A DNA stretch of 64,000 nt from Chrysomallon squamiferum (Eukaryota; Mollusca; Gastropoda; Neomphalida; Peltospiridae), in assembly GCA_012295275.1 (NCBI GenBank), contig CM022677.1, positions 6,050,494 to 6,114,493 on the forward strand, given 5' to 3'. The number at the start of each line of letters is the position of its first letter. Position 1 is the stretch's first letter. Both the position numbers and the translations under genes were made by a program. This document shows positions 24,860 through 36,410 of the stretch, one piece after another. The notes beneath the pieces are model-generated. The model saw only the letters and a program-made list of their open reading frames with translations, was not told the DNA's origin and did not search any database.

Positions 24860-25450
24860 TGATCATTCGATACCAGTTACAAATCATTCTTACTTTGACA
24901 GTAATATAAACTGGATAACGTCCAAGTTCTCCTTTATTAAGTACAATTGAGTAGATTTCCTTACAGGCCATAACAATTTATTCGATTTGTGAAAAATAAT
25001 AGCGAGATATTTATAACTTTCTACATTATCAAGAGTTGATTTTCCAAGGTAAAGCACTTTCTTGTAATCCTTGTGGTTGCAATTAAAAATTAAAACTTTC
25101 GTTTTTTTATGTTTACTCGTAATTATCTGCAAGGATTACAGTGTCATAGGGAAAGAGTAAAACAAATGGAACAGTTGATGGATGTATCAAAGAATCACTG
25201 AACAACAGATACATTTTAAGATACAACGATAATAGTAAAGGAGATAAATGTTATCCTTGTCTAATACCCAGACAACAGGGGAAATAGTCTGTTACTGAGT
25301 TATGACACAATATTTAATATTTTGATACATATTGTAAATTATCTGGAAACACTTAGGAATTATACCATTTTGAATTAATGTTCCCCAAAGCCTGATTATT
25401 GATAATGAATAATCAAGTAATGAGATCAAATAACTATTTTCTATGTCATG
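24860..25450 (-). mobile_element. LINE reverse-transcriptase fragment (non-LTR retrotransposon)
   Basis: Read on the minus strand, pieces in slightly shifted frames give the order of a non-LTR RT palm. First LWGTLIQNGIIPKCFQIIYN (near 25395..25330), then CCLGIRQG...LSPLLL (near 25290..25235), then the active-site region in decayed form (LFPYDTVILADN where Y/F-ADD is expected, near 25165..25135). The uninterrupted stretch 25132..24890 follows, with KTKVLIFN and ESYKYLA. In jockey/CR1-type LINEs these correspond to the block before motif 4, the RQG/SPLLF motif, the catalytic YxDD box, and the K-T-K / YKYLG block. The catalytic box is mutated and frames are broken, so it is dead. The exact clade is not certain. 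Confidence 0.7.
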
Positions 25451-26000
25451 AATATCCGCTTAAATATTTTCCCTGAATGTCTATCTTTTTTTTTTTTTTT
25501 TTTTTCTTTCCGTTGTCTAAGTTTTACTGAAATAGAAATTGAATTCCAAATTCTCTGATTTTCCCATCAATAATCTCAGTCTTGACATATATGATGTGAT
25601 AGGTTTTACATAATGAAGTAATAAATAATATTTATATAGCGGTTATTGCGTTTATTTTAAAAACAATTCCGCATGAATGAAAACGACATATTACGAATTT
25701 AGTACAGGTTCGATTATTCACTATCAGAATGGTAGAAAATGCCTTTAAAATTGTATTATGTTTGTTAAATACTGTCATCTGTTTTAATTTTCATTCTTCA
25801 TTTTATTATAAATGTCGAAATCTTTAGTGACTACATTTTGAGCGCTTCATATATAGTGATTGTCAATAATGTATTCTTTTAGTGTTTGGGAATTAGCGAT
25901 TTAAAGCTTTTACAAGAAAACAATTAAAATAAAATAATTTAGAAAATTGAGCTTGAGTTCAGAATGCTCCATATTTATGAACAAATTGAAATAAAATACA
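25451..26000. other. Non-coding interval
   Basis: No gene seen. T runs at 25487..25505 and 26000..26027 may be retroelement tails read from the opposite strand. Confidence 0.45.
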
Positions 26001-26029
26001 TTTTTTTTTTTTTTTTTTTTTTTTTTTCC

Positions 26030-26402
26030 GGACGCTGTTAACTGAACACAAGACGGAGATTTGACTTTGTCATTTCGAGCTTTTCTTTCCTGGGAAAAAA
26101 TATCTCTGTGTATACATTTTACCTAGGAAAGAAAAGGTAGAAATGACAAATATTTATCGATAGATAGATGGATAGATAGATTATACAACAAAACATAATT
26201 CTTTGTTACTAAAAACAGAAAGTAGCGGCAACCTATGTCAAAATAAATTACGTTTATTTTTGTAAATTTATTACCGACGCTGTAGATAAACAGAGTGCGA
26301 ATCACTGCATGTTATGACCACACTTCATATAATAACTAATATCGGGAAATCAATTTAATTATACTGTCATAAAATAATAATTTTACTCAGTGATAATTGT
26401 GT

Positions 26403-26420
<18 letters not shown>
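26030..26420 (-). repeat. Dispersed repeat, inverted partner of 4082..4440
   Basis: Reverse complement of the 4.1-4.4 kb sequence: 'agatttgactttgtcatttc' (26057..26076) and 'aaaataaattacgtttattt' (26239..26258). An internal ~35-bp piece ('gaaaggtagaaatgacaaat') is repeated at 26130..26150. Confidence 0.7.

Positions 26421-26440
<20 letters not shown>
26405..26440. repeat. (CA)n microsatellite
   Basis: About 17 CA units. Confidence 0.95.
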
Positions 26441-26443
<3 letters not shown>

Positions 26444-27219
26444 GCAAGTGTATCTCAGAGAGAGAGAGATTAGATTAATTACACTTATAAAAATAATAAA
26501 ATTTATTATAATTTACAATTACAGTTATGCTCATAGATTGCGTATATTCGTGATGTTGTTTTAATTTTAATCATATCTCTCTTGTGTCAACTGAATGAAC
26601 CTGACATTGTCAAACATTCAAGAACTCCTCTCTTTAACGCACAGAAACAAATAGTATATATAGATAAGTCAATTAACATAATATATATAATATATTTAAT
26701 TAATTAGTTTAAAACCAGTTGTGTGTGTGTATATATATATATATATATGAAATAAAGCTATTTAAAACAGAGAAGATATATATATTATTATTGTTTTATT
26801 ACTATTGTGTACACGTAAAATCATATATTCACCTTGTATGCTGTTTTTCATTATTATAGTTTATTTATATATCTTACGAAAAGACCTGATACCGCCAGTT
26901 AGTGGTTCAAGCTTAAACACGATACAATTTTGGCGGCTAAAAGTATTATCTATCTCTGTTCCACTACAAGCCAGCTGATATGTCTATTATTACTATATGT
27001 GTTATAGACTCTAACCAGCATTTTATAACTTAATTCAGTACACAAACTATGTTAAGGTAGTTGTTAATTTTAATCCTGTTTACTTAACCACAAAAATTAT
27101 AAAAATTTCACGATTATTTTTTATCAGAAGAAACATAAGTTTTATAGAAAACTTCAAAGCTTCTACCCCTTCTTTTTTATGAATTGGTATCTTCCCTCGC
27201 TAAGTGTCGTCTGTCAAAA
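26441..27219. other. Non-coding upstream of the RING-NHL gene
   Basis: AT-rich sequence with a short GT-(TA)n tract at 26719..26748. No clear promoter element. Confidence 0.4.
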
Positions 27220-27312
27220 CCGGGCTTCACTACTCCAAGAGTAAATTGACATTGCAGTCGAACAAGAGGAGACATTCTTTCAACGGTTAAAATTTTCATT
27301 TCTCAAGACTAA
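27220..27312 (+). other. Possible 5' non-coding leader exon of the RING-NHL gene
   Basis: A less AT-rich stretch ends at a good donor (CTAA|GTAAGT, GT at 27313-27314). The acceptor CACAG at 27849 lies two bases before the RING-NHL start codon, so a leader exon must lie upstream, and this is the best donor nearby. The transcription start is not visible. Confidence 0.35.
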
Positions 27313-27851
27313 GTAAGTCAGATTTATGATTATTATTATTGTTGTTGTTGTTATTGTTGTTATTGCTGTTGGTGTTCTAAGATATTTTAAAATAACATTT
27401 TCAAAGTCAATTCCACGATTACTTTATCGTGCTTGGTATATGATTATCACGAAAAATAGCTCGTCACATTGCTAGTGGTGTGCTAAATTCACTTGCAGCA
27501 TTCATAGATATTCATATATGTTTAGTCTGTTGGTTTTTTGTGATTTTTTCTTTGCTTCGTACAATTTATTACAGCTGACTTCCTTTATTACACTAGTTTT
27601 GTCTGCCGGCAATTTACAAAAGACTGTCGTCTTTCTTCTCAAATTAACAGTGAGTTTTAAATTTAGCAAGATCGTAATGTACTTTTATTTTAGAAATAAG
27701 ACTAAATAAATAAACAAACAGTTTATTTGAGAGTATTTATATATTTCTATATAACCATTGGTCGTATGAATTAAGTGGAATTAATATGTAATTTTTACCT
27801 CCAGTCGGTTGTTTTCAATTATTATTATTATTATTATTATTGTTCACAGAT

Positions 27852-28395
27852 ATGGCAACAGCTTCAAACTCCGATGACAACATTTCGTGTTCTCTGTGTT
27901 TGGACATTTTTGAGAAACCAAGAGGTCTTTCATGTGGACATTCGTTCTGCTCGAAATGCCTGCAGAATTACATCAGCAAAAATTACCACAACAACGACAT
28001 ACAAATCACCTGCCCGTTCTGCAGGCAGGATGTCCACATCCCAGACAGCACGAAACAAGTGTATACATGGGCAGATCAATTTCCTATAAACAAGTCACTA
28101 GTAGACGCCATTAACAAAATCGAACATTTAACGATTTGTGAGTCATCAGGGTTGTGTTTAGATTCATGATTATAAAAAAATATAAAAATACACTGATCAT
28201 TTAACTAAAAATATTTTTTTAGTGTATTAACCATCGTAGTATAAACAAATAGAGTACATTAATCGATAATATTTTTCTACTCATATTTTACATTTAGTTG
28301 ATAAAATAAATTCCCTAACTCACTGTATGCATATCTTTATTAATATTATTGTTGTTATTGTAGTTCTGTTGTTATTATTATAATTAACATTATTA

Positions 28396-28442
<47 letters not shown>

Positions 28443-29935
28443 CTTCAGCTCAAAAGAGAGGTCACATGTCACTTTTGAGTTCTGTTTCTGAAAGTCTCAA
28501 AACCTTTAAAGAAATTCTTCAGACAGAGATGGATGATATGATTGAGCAACTTCGCCAAGCCGTCGACATCAACGTAGTGGACACTGCAGAAGAGGTCAGA
28601 AGGATTGGTAACACACTAATAACAGATTTTACTGCCGCAGTCCACAAAGAACAAGACAGGTTAATAAGAGAAATAGAAAAATCTCAGAACTTTGTAAACT
28701 CAGAAATAGAAAAATTGTTTAGTGAGCACAAACATCTTATTGATGAAAATGAAAAGTTTATAAAACTTGGTGAACATTTGTTAAAAGAAAAATCAGAGTC
28801 AGATATAAAAACAAACCTTCCAAAATTCACTAAACTTCAAAACACAACATCCGAGTTTCTGTCAAATTCTCTTTCAGAAATAGAAAAAGCAGAATTGAAA
28901 ATAAATCTCAGAAAATCTGAACAAAAGAAACAGATTTCTGTGCACATTGGAGAAATTTCCACAACCATCCAAACAGACAAACAGATAAACAGACAGATAG
29001 ACACACTCAGACATACAGACACCACTAACACAAAAACACAACACACAGACACACAGATAGACAGACTAACAGACACACCCAAACACACAGACACCATTAA
29101 CACAAAAACACAACACACAGACACACAGATAGACAGACAGACAGACACACTCAAACACACAGACACAATTGACATAAAAATACAACAAGATACAAAAAAT
29201 CCTCGCCCGGTTTCCCTGCTGGTGTCAGGTGCAGACAAAAGTAAAATTGTTGTTAGTGATTGTTACAATGACTGTGTAAAATGTTTTTGTTTAGAAAGAA
29301 AATCACTGATAAACAGATACAAAACTTCCTCTGAACCTTGGGGTATTGCTGAATCACGTGATCAGCGAGGTGATGTTGTTGTTGTTGTTGCTGTACCAGG
29401 TAAACATAAAATTTTGTTTTTAAATTTGGAAAACTTCAAACTAACCAAAGTATTTAAAACTGTTAAAGGCTATGAGTTTATCGCTGTGTTACCTGGCAAC
29501 CGTCTCGCGGTCACTGGGTACTTTAGTCAGTGCTTGGACATACTGACAGACAGTGGTCAGCTCATTAATTCTATCTCAACAGATTTGATCCCCAGTCCGT
29601 CGTGTCTCACAGTTCACGATCAATGTCTGATTGTTGTGTCAAATGTAAACAGTTTAGTTTGTGTGACGTCATCAGGTGACGTCAGATGGGAGTCACGTGA
29701 TTCAGACAAACTGAGAGTCTTAGAAGGTGTTACATGTGACAGAGAGGGAAATATTTTTGTTTGTGACTGGGTTAGAAATTGTGTTGTTCAGTTGTCACGA
29801 GATGGTAACATTACACGTGACATCCTCACTGACCAGGATGGACTGTCCAGTCCTAGGCGTGTCTGTTGTGATGACAACAAACTGTACGTGCTACAGTACA
29901 ATGAAATAAAAATATTTACTTGGTGTAAAAAGTAA
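27852..29935 (+). CDS. TRIM-like RING / coiled-coil / NHL protein, two coding exons
   Basis: Coding exons are 27852..28137 and 28449..29935, joined across donor GTGAGT (28138) and acceptor TTCAG (28448). The split codon keeps frame (T|CT, Ser96) and gives 590 residues. Residues 13-57 are a C3HC4 RING: C13, C16, C28, H30, C33, C36, C54, C57. Residues about 100-265 are charged and helical (coiled coil). Residues about 273-342 are a Thr/His/Asp-rich tandem-repeat linker. Residues about 345-590 form an NHL-type beta-propeller, with repeats such as GVTCDREGNIFVCDW and SSPRRVCCDDNKLYV. No B-box zinc finger is seen between RING and coil, unlike classical TRIM2/3/71. The RING suggests E3 ubiquitin ligase activity, with the propeller binding a protein or RNA partner; this follows from family knowledge. 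Start: ATG 27852 is the first in-frame Met after the acceptor. AATAAA lies 76 bp past the stop. Confidence 0.88.
28138..28448 (+). other. Intron of the RING-NHL gene
   Basis: A 311-bp intron, GTGAGT...TTCAG. Its 3' half holds (TTA)n and (TTTA)n tracts (28380..28443) that serve as a T-rich run before the acceptor. Confidence 0.85.
28979..29190 (+). repeat. Coding 72-bp tandem repeat in the RING-NHL linker
   Basis: Two full units and a partial third of 24 residues: DTLRHTDTTNTKTQ + HTDTQIDRLT, then DTPKHTDTINTKTQ + HTDTQIDRQT, then DTLKHTDTIDIKIQQ. The DNA is made of ACACA, ACAGA and GATAGACA words, like nearby non-coding microsatellites, yet stays open and in frame. The antisense Cys/Val/Ser-rich open frame is a shadow. 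Confidence 0.9.
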
Positions 29936-30010
29936 CCTTCACACTGTCTGCTAACTTAGTTTCACTTAACTGTTTTGAAGTTGAAAGTCCACAGACATTT
30001 CTTTCTGATA

Positions 30011-30016
30011 AATAAA
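30011..30016 (+). terminator. Poly(A) signal of the RING-NHL gene
   Basis: AATAAA, 76 bp after the TAA-terminated reading frame; a second-best candidate is not obvious before the TC microsatellite. Confidence 0.5.
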
Positions 30017-30194
30017 CAGAAAATCAGGTATTTATTTATTGTAAGGTAATTAATTCGGTTAATTAGTTTACTTTCTTTATTTTTATTTGTGTATTATGAA
30101 TTACTTTATAGTTTATCCTTGCTAAGTTACACAATAGATTTCACTTTAAAACAAACTCTGATTTACTTTTGAAATTTTCACCAAGTTTTGTCAT

Positions 30195-30198
<4 letters not shown>

Positions 30199-30276
<78 letters not shown>
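30199..30276. repeat. (TC)n microsatellite
   Basis: About 39 TC units. Confidence 0.97.
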
Positions 30277-30282
<6 letters not shown>

Positions 30283-30599
30283 TCTTACATCTAAACTATT
30301 GTTTATTTCAAATAATATTTAAAATATACTTGTACAATCAAAACTGTAATAAAATATTTATATGATAATCATTAATATTCTTCTGTCTTTATTTCATTTA
30401 AATTTTAAAACTGTTTTACATTGTTTCTTGATATCTTTTTCTGTATGGCTACCTATATATTCACCTAACTGTATGAATGTATGTGTATCTGTCTGTCTGT
30501 ATAATATAATTAATGTGTATAATATCAGTGCAGAAAAAAAATAGTTCACTGTTGAGATTTATTATAAATTTATTATTAACGGCTAATATAGATTATTGT
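30277..30599. other. Non-coding interval
   Basis: AT-rich, no exon recognised. Confidence 0.5.
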
Positions 30600-30722
30600 T
30601 TTGGCGATCCCTAGCATTTGCAACATTTGAAAAAGCTCTGTGACACTTTCCCCGCAGGTCGTGTGAAATGTTTCAACACGTGCAAAAGGTGCGCGCCGGC
30701 GGCCCACGTGCGGAGAAAAATT
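30600..30722. other. Small GC/CpG-rich island
   Basis: A 120-bp block containing 'gtgcgcgccggcggcccacg' (30690..30709) in otherwise AT-rich DNA. An acceptor-like CCCCGCAG (30650..30657) precedes a short open frame reading GRVKCFNTCKRC on the plus strand. It could be a decayed exon or a promoter-type CpG spot. Confidence 0.3.
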
Positions 30723-30864
30723 TCCAACATTTACATTTTTATTCTGGTTGACATATTTTATATATTTCTCTGTTAGACATGAAGTTAAGTTTAATTTCTT
30801 AATTATTTATTTTTTTAATCCAAAGAAAGTAATAAAAAAAAAGAAGGAAAGAACAAAGATAGAC

Positions 30865-31066
30865 ATACACACGCACACATATACACACACATACAAATAC
30901 TCAGGCACACACACATACACACAAACACACCACATACACACAGACAAACACACACATATACACACACATACAAATACTCAGACACACACACATACACACA
31001 AACACAGCACATACAGACATACACACACACACATACACATACACACCACATACACACACAAACAAT
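30865..31066. repeat. Complex (CA)n minisatellite-like tract
   Basis: CA tract with a repeating ~75-bp register: 'acacacacatacaaatactc' occurs at 30885..30902 and again near 30960..30979. Open frames here are artefacts. Confidence 0.93.
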
Positions 31067-31780
31067 AAAAATAAAATCGGAGAATCAACCGCACAAACGA
31101 AAATTGCTAAGCCAGGAAAATAAAAAAACAAACAACAAAACAGAATCGATGTTTTAAAAACATGACTAAATGTGAAACTGGATACCTCACTTGAGGTCTA
31201 CAGACACGTGTTTTAAATCCGGGTGTTAGCGATCATGTTTCGTCTTTATTTAGTGTGCACGTTCAAGTTAGTTTGAGTAGGGAACAGTTCACAATATTCA
31301 CTTAGCAGGGGCACATTGGTGGAACTGCGATCTGAAGAATTGTTTTATTTACTTATTATTTTTTTAGTTTATTCTGCATCTGGTTAGTGATATTATTGTT
31401 GTTATTGTTGCTGCTGTTGCTGTTGTTGTTACTATTTTTGGATCAGTTTATTTATTTCCGAACAATAACAATGATAGCACGAATATGAACATTAACTGTA
31501 ATAATTTTACGTACACAAAATACTCAAACACATACGTACTGACATAAATACCCTCATATACAAACATACACACATGTATACACACAGATTATTCTCATTG
31601 TGCAGTCTAAACGTAACAAAACAGAATACTGATTCCTGTATAAATAAATATACACAAATATATCTACACCAACATTAACACAAATATGTTCATACACAGA
31701 TAGAAGCGGGCGCGCGCACATACACACGTGTATATTAAACTACTGTTTTAATAGTTGCTTTTCTTCTTCTACTTCGTCTT
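31067..31780. other. Non-coding interval
   Basis: Contains a short TTG/CTG triplet block (31396..31432). No gene seen. Confidence 0.5.
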
Positions 31781-31913
31781 ATTGTTGTTGTTGTTGTTAT
31801 TATTATTATTATTATTATTATAACTATTATTATTATTATTACTACTACTACTACTGCTGCTACTACTACTACTAGTATTATTATTATTATCGTTATTATT
31901 ATTATTAATGGCA
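31781..31913. repeat. Trinucleotide tract (TTG)n-(TTA)n-(CTA)n-(TTA)n
   Basis: Successive blocks of related triplets over about 130 bp. Confidence 0.95.
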
Positions 31914-32059
31914 TTGTTGATATAGACAGCAATACAGATATCATGTAAGACAAAACAGATAAGAAAACAACAACAAAACCGAAAAACAAAAAAACATAAA
32001 AAAGAAAGAAACAACAACAATATATTCCTAGATGTGTAAGTAATAGATACTTAGACACA

Positions 32060-32525
32060 AAACATATACTTCTACAGACACACACACGGTGATACGCATA
32101 CAGAAGAAAACACACAAAACATGCACAAAGTTAACTTACATAGATACAAACAGAATGAAGATATAAAACACACACAATGTTTACTTAAATAGATAAAAAT
32201 AGTATTACACATATAACAGAGAGAATGATAAATACAAATACAAAATATACTGTTATAGATATACACACTATCAAGCATATTATGGAGGAAAACATACAAA
32301 ACACGAACAAAGTGTGCTCACATATATAAACACACTGATACACATAAAGTAGATAACAGACAAAACACGCACGAAGTATACTTATATAAATATACACACA
32401 GTGATAATCATAAAGTAAATAAAAGTCAAAAGTATACTTATTTTGATGCACACTCAACGATACACATAATGTAGATAATGTAGATAAAACACGTACAAAA
32501 TACACTTACATAGCCACACACATAA
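32060..32525 (+). repeat. Degenerate ~66-bp minisatellite
   Basis: Four to six diverged units start at about 32085, 32272, 32337, 32402 and 32457. Shared words are 'gatacacataaagtagataa' (32336..32355), 'aaaacacgcacgaagtatac' (32360..32379), and their variants aaaacacgtacaaaatacac and aaaacatgcacaaagttaac. Long minus-strand open frames result from the shared phase of the units. Confidence 0.7.
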
Positions 32526-32840
32526 TACTAAATGTTAACACTAAATACCGCGTCATTCACATTGATGAAATATTTCCGGAATGAACTTACACAATGTGCT
32601 AAGACTGATTTGGCGCTAACAAAATGTAACTTTGTTTCTTACATCTTTAATGCACACTTTGAGAAAAAGCAACTCTGTCATGAAACGTGTGTTTGTATGT
32701 GTTTACACACCTCTCTCTGTGTATGTGGATGTGTGTGTATACATATATATGAAGCATTATTAGTAACATAACCACCAATATTGCATCTACTAGCACACTA
32801 CGATAACGATCACCCCAATAACATTTTGACTACCACAACG
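32526..32840. other. Non-coding interval
   Basis: No splice-bounded frame or motif seen; short GT/CTCT pieces at 32690..32745. Confidence 0.5.
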
Positions 32841-32982
32841 AATGTTGTTTGCAATACCCACCACAACTACTTCTACTGTAACCACCATTACTATTACAGC
32901 CACTAATGCTATTACTACAACTACTAATACCACTACTAGTTGTACCAATATTGCGAATGGTATTTTTGCTGTTTATTACCAA

Positions 32983-33035
<53 letters not shown>

Positions 33036-33036
33036 G
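32841..33036. repeat. Degenerate (ACT)n then perfect (CTA)n tract
   Basis: Drifting ACT/ACC triplets (32855..32940) and a near-perfect CTA run (32985..33036). Confidence 0.92.
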
Positions 33037-33458
<422 letters not shown>

Positions 33459-33668
33459 ACTGTGTTTTTAGGTAAATTTACGTGTTAAATACAGTTATTT
33501 CAATTAGAACGTGAAGCTTCAAGATATTGCGCCAAGGCTAATGTGCACGTGCAAGATCTAAATATTGATTTTTTCTGTGAATTCACCTGTTTCTATAAAA
33601 TGTTTTAGAGCAAAATATTGCAATAGTACTAGTTCTTTTAATGTCACCATATTGTATTTGTCTTTTAA

Positions 33669-33669
<1 letters not shown>

Positions 33670-33724
<55 letters not shown>

Positions 33725-33729
33725 CATCA

Positions 33730-33772
<43 letters not shown>
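33670..33772. repeat. (TTA)n microsatellite
   Basis: About 33 TTA units with a central TCATCATCA interruption. Confidence 0.97.
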
Positions 33773-33773
<1 letters not shown>

Positions 33774-34180
33774 ACTTACGGAGTTACTGTAAAAAGTTAA
33801 TTTAACTTTTTTCATTTAGAGTTCTTTAGTTAGATTCGACTATAAACAATTTGTATTATCTCAAATATTAGTATATTTAACACACGCTCACACACATGTT
33901 GACATCAAAACTGCTTATTTAGCATCTTATATGAAAGCTGTCATTCAGTAAGAAAGAAAACAAAGTGAAATTAGATGTGTGTGAAAAACGTGCAAACTGA
34001 ACTAACAAGGAGGACACTACAGCTGACATGTAAACTTTTGTAATCCACTAAATGATTTGTTTCAACCTGTTAATCACAGAGAACTCCCTCGTTAGACATC
34101 TAGCAGTAGCTGAAATACCTGACGGGTGGTAATGCATAACTTTGAATTTACAGGTGGAAACGTTTTAAGTCCATGTCCTA
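33773..34180. other. Non-coding interval
   Basis: Nothing recognised. Confidence 0.5.
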
Positions 34181-34278
34181 GAAACACACACACACACACA
34201 CACACAATAACACACACAGACACACACACAGACACACACACACACACATGCACACACACACAATCACACACACAAAAC

Positions 34279-34309
<31 letters not shown>

Positions 34310-34402
34310 ACACACACACACACATGCACACACACACAAACACACAATCACAAAACCACACACACACACACCAACACACACACAGTCACACACACACACA
34401 TA
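34181..34402. repeat. Complex (CA)n tract
   Basis: CA-rich tract of about 220 bp with AGA, ATG and AAT interruptions, ending at the left edge of the inverted arm. Confidence 0.95.
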
Positions 34403-35507
34403 CGTATATATCTCTCTATTTACATCCTTTTTAATTATTTAATTACACTCTTTCTAGCTATTTATAAATATATTTATTTATCTATCTATTTATGCCATAT
34501 ACATAAGCAACAGAGTCAGTCGTTCTTACAGATGTGCAGGTATACTCATGCCTCCTTGCATCTATCTATCTTTCTAGTAATCGATCTACCTTTCTTCTGT
34601 CTATCAATTTACCTGTCTGTTATCATCTACCATCCATCCACCCTTTTTCACACACACACACATGCAGTTATTTATTATTTTATATACACATACATACTAA
34701 TCATCTTCTAAACATACAAATACATAATCATTCCTATACACGTGTGTGTGTATGTATATATGTATGTATGTATGTGTGTGTATTCATATGGATAGATCCA
34801 TCCATCCAACCAGCGACGGTGAAAACTATTTATTTCATTTTAATTTATTTTATTTCAGTTATTTTATTTTATTTATTTACTTATTTTATTATTTTTTTTT
34901 TTTACTTTTTTTACTTATTATTATTATTATTATTTTTTTTTTTGGCTGGCGATGTCATAATAATATGTGAAAAAAAATAGTACGAAATGGGTACGAGATG
35001 GTATATTACGTCAACGTCAGAAAAAACAGAATAAATAAACAAATGTTACCAACTTTTCAGCAATTACTACAGTGTATTAGCCATCTATGTATAAGAGACA
35101 TTGGTTATATGACATACTTCTCCAAATTACTTTTAATGATCCATGTAGAATTATTGCATTATAAAGGTCTACATGTTTAAAAGTGTGTAAATATTGATCG
35201 GCGTTCGATGCTGCCATCTTGGATTTGGACCGGAAGTTTCAGTGAGGTCACAGAAGTTTTTAAACTTCCAAATTGAATTATTTTACGTCAATTTTCTGAA
35301 CTTTTTATAATTTACAATGATAAAGATGGTTGTTACAAAACTGTGATCTCTTCCGTCTTTCCTTTTTAAACTAAAATAAATGAATTAAATAAATAAAATA
35401 AATAAATAAAATTAAATGAAAAACATTAAATGAAATAGCAATTTTACAATAATTCATTAAATAATAATATAACGTTAAATAAACCCAAAATACAGTAAAC
35501 TGGTTAG

Positions 35508-35771
35508 TTAAAAGAAAAAGAAAACGCAGGGAATGTTAATAAGCTGGTTCTGTCTGCTACAAAACATTATACAGAATTGATTATTTTCATCTAAAAACAG
35601 CAAATCTAATTTACCGTCACCTCGCATATGCGAGGAGTAATCTATTTCAGAAATTCGTGGTCTAAGAGAAACAACTCTATTTAACACACTTGTTGGTAAA
35701 AATACAAAAAAGACTGAGTATCGTAAAATTAAAAAAAATAAATAAAAAAAATTCAAAGCAAAAGAGTTCAA
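35508..35771 (-). other. Open reading frame conserved in both inverted arms
   Basis: This minus-strand frame reads ...VLNRVVSLRPRISEIDYSSH, GDGKLDLLFLDENNQFC, SRQNQLINIPC. The other arm carries the same frame on the plus strand (56189..56488), with about five amino-acid changes and no stop over roughly 65 residues. It runs opposite to the PHD-type tail. I do not recognise the sequence. It could be a second element-encoded exon or just open by chance. Confidence 0.35.
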
Positions 35772-36059
35772 ACTGAATATATATCATTCACTGAATTCAG
35801 TAAATTCACTAAAATTATTTTATTTAAAACTAGTGGTAAGTTGGTTTAATTCTGGTCCCCGAGGTCTATTATGACATGCAGCCGCTATACTCCATTTTTT
35901 AGTCCTATAGACATAAGGTTAGTGATAAGTTATGACAGATAATCAGTTATTAAGTTCAGCAGAAGAAACTTGATTAATATGTAGTAATTAGGCAAGAAAT
36001 ATGCTTTTTATTTTACTCCACCACTTGGGGCAATTCTGGTACCCATGGATGAGGTAAAT

Positions 36060-36296
36060 GTGGCCCCATATTTGGAGGAACCGGTGGATGCAGCCAAAGA
36101 AAACGTTGATGTGATGAGCCTGAACTAGAAGACAGAGATGTAGTAGATACACAAGAAAAATGTGAACTCTGTGGCAGAGTTCATGATGGAATGAATTCTG
36201 ACGAGTTCATAGGATGTGACGGGTGCCCAAGTTGGTATTGTCTTGATTATTGCGCAAATCTTGAAATCCCAGCTGGTGCAGACTTTAAAGATATCT
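36060..36296 (+). mobile_element. Decayed transposase C-terminal tail with PHD-type zinc finger
   Basis: After a frame-broken start (EEPVDAAKENVD, then MSLN-stop), the restored frame reads EPELEDRDVVDTQEKCELC, then MNSDEFIGCDGCPSWYCLDY and ends ANLEIPAGADFKDI. Compared with the other arm the His ligand (H-P-C there, D-Y-C here) is lost and the final C-x2-C is missing. The coiled-coil segment present in the other copy is deleted. It ends abruptly in a simple repeat at 36300. Confidence 0.6.
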
Positions 36297-36299
36297 ACT

Positions 36300-36410
36300 T
36301 GTACTGTTTGTATGTATGTCTGTCTATGGATTTATTTCTCTGTAGGTCTATCTGTCTCACTGTCTATCCGTCTCTCTGTCTATCTATCTGTCCTCCTATC
36401 TATCTAACCT
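36300..36410. repeat. CTGT/ATCT simple-sequence tract
   Basis: TATGTCTGTCTA and TCTGTCTATC words; it truncates the PHD-type frame. Confidence 0.85.

Larger units (their letters stand above)
34400..36300 (+). repeat. Left arm of a ~2-kb inverted repeat (partner 55490..57640)
   Basis: Long collinear stretches match the reverse complement of 55.5-57.6 kb. Examples are 'catatacataagcaacagag' (34496..34515), 'ggttctgtctgctacaaaac' (35545..35564), and the PHD-finger segment (36120..36296). Order is preserved through the arm. Differences are mainly substitutions and simple-repeat length, plus deletion of the coiled-coil segment here. Arms are separated by about 19 kb, so two insertions of one element in opposite orientation are more likely than a single foldback. 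Confidence 0.9.

Noticed and set aside
28837-29238. 133-codon minus-strand frame inside the RING-NHL gene
   Set aside because: Shadow of the coding tandem repeat; Cys/Val/Ser-rich with no motif.
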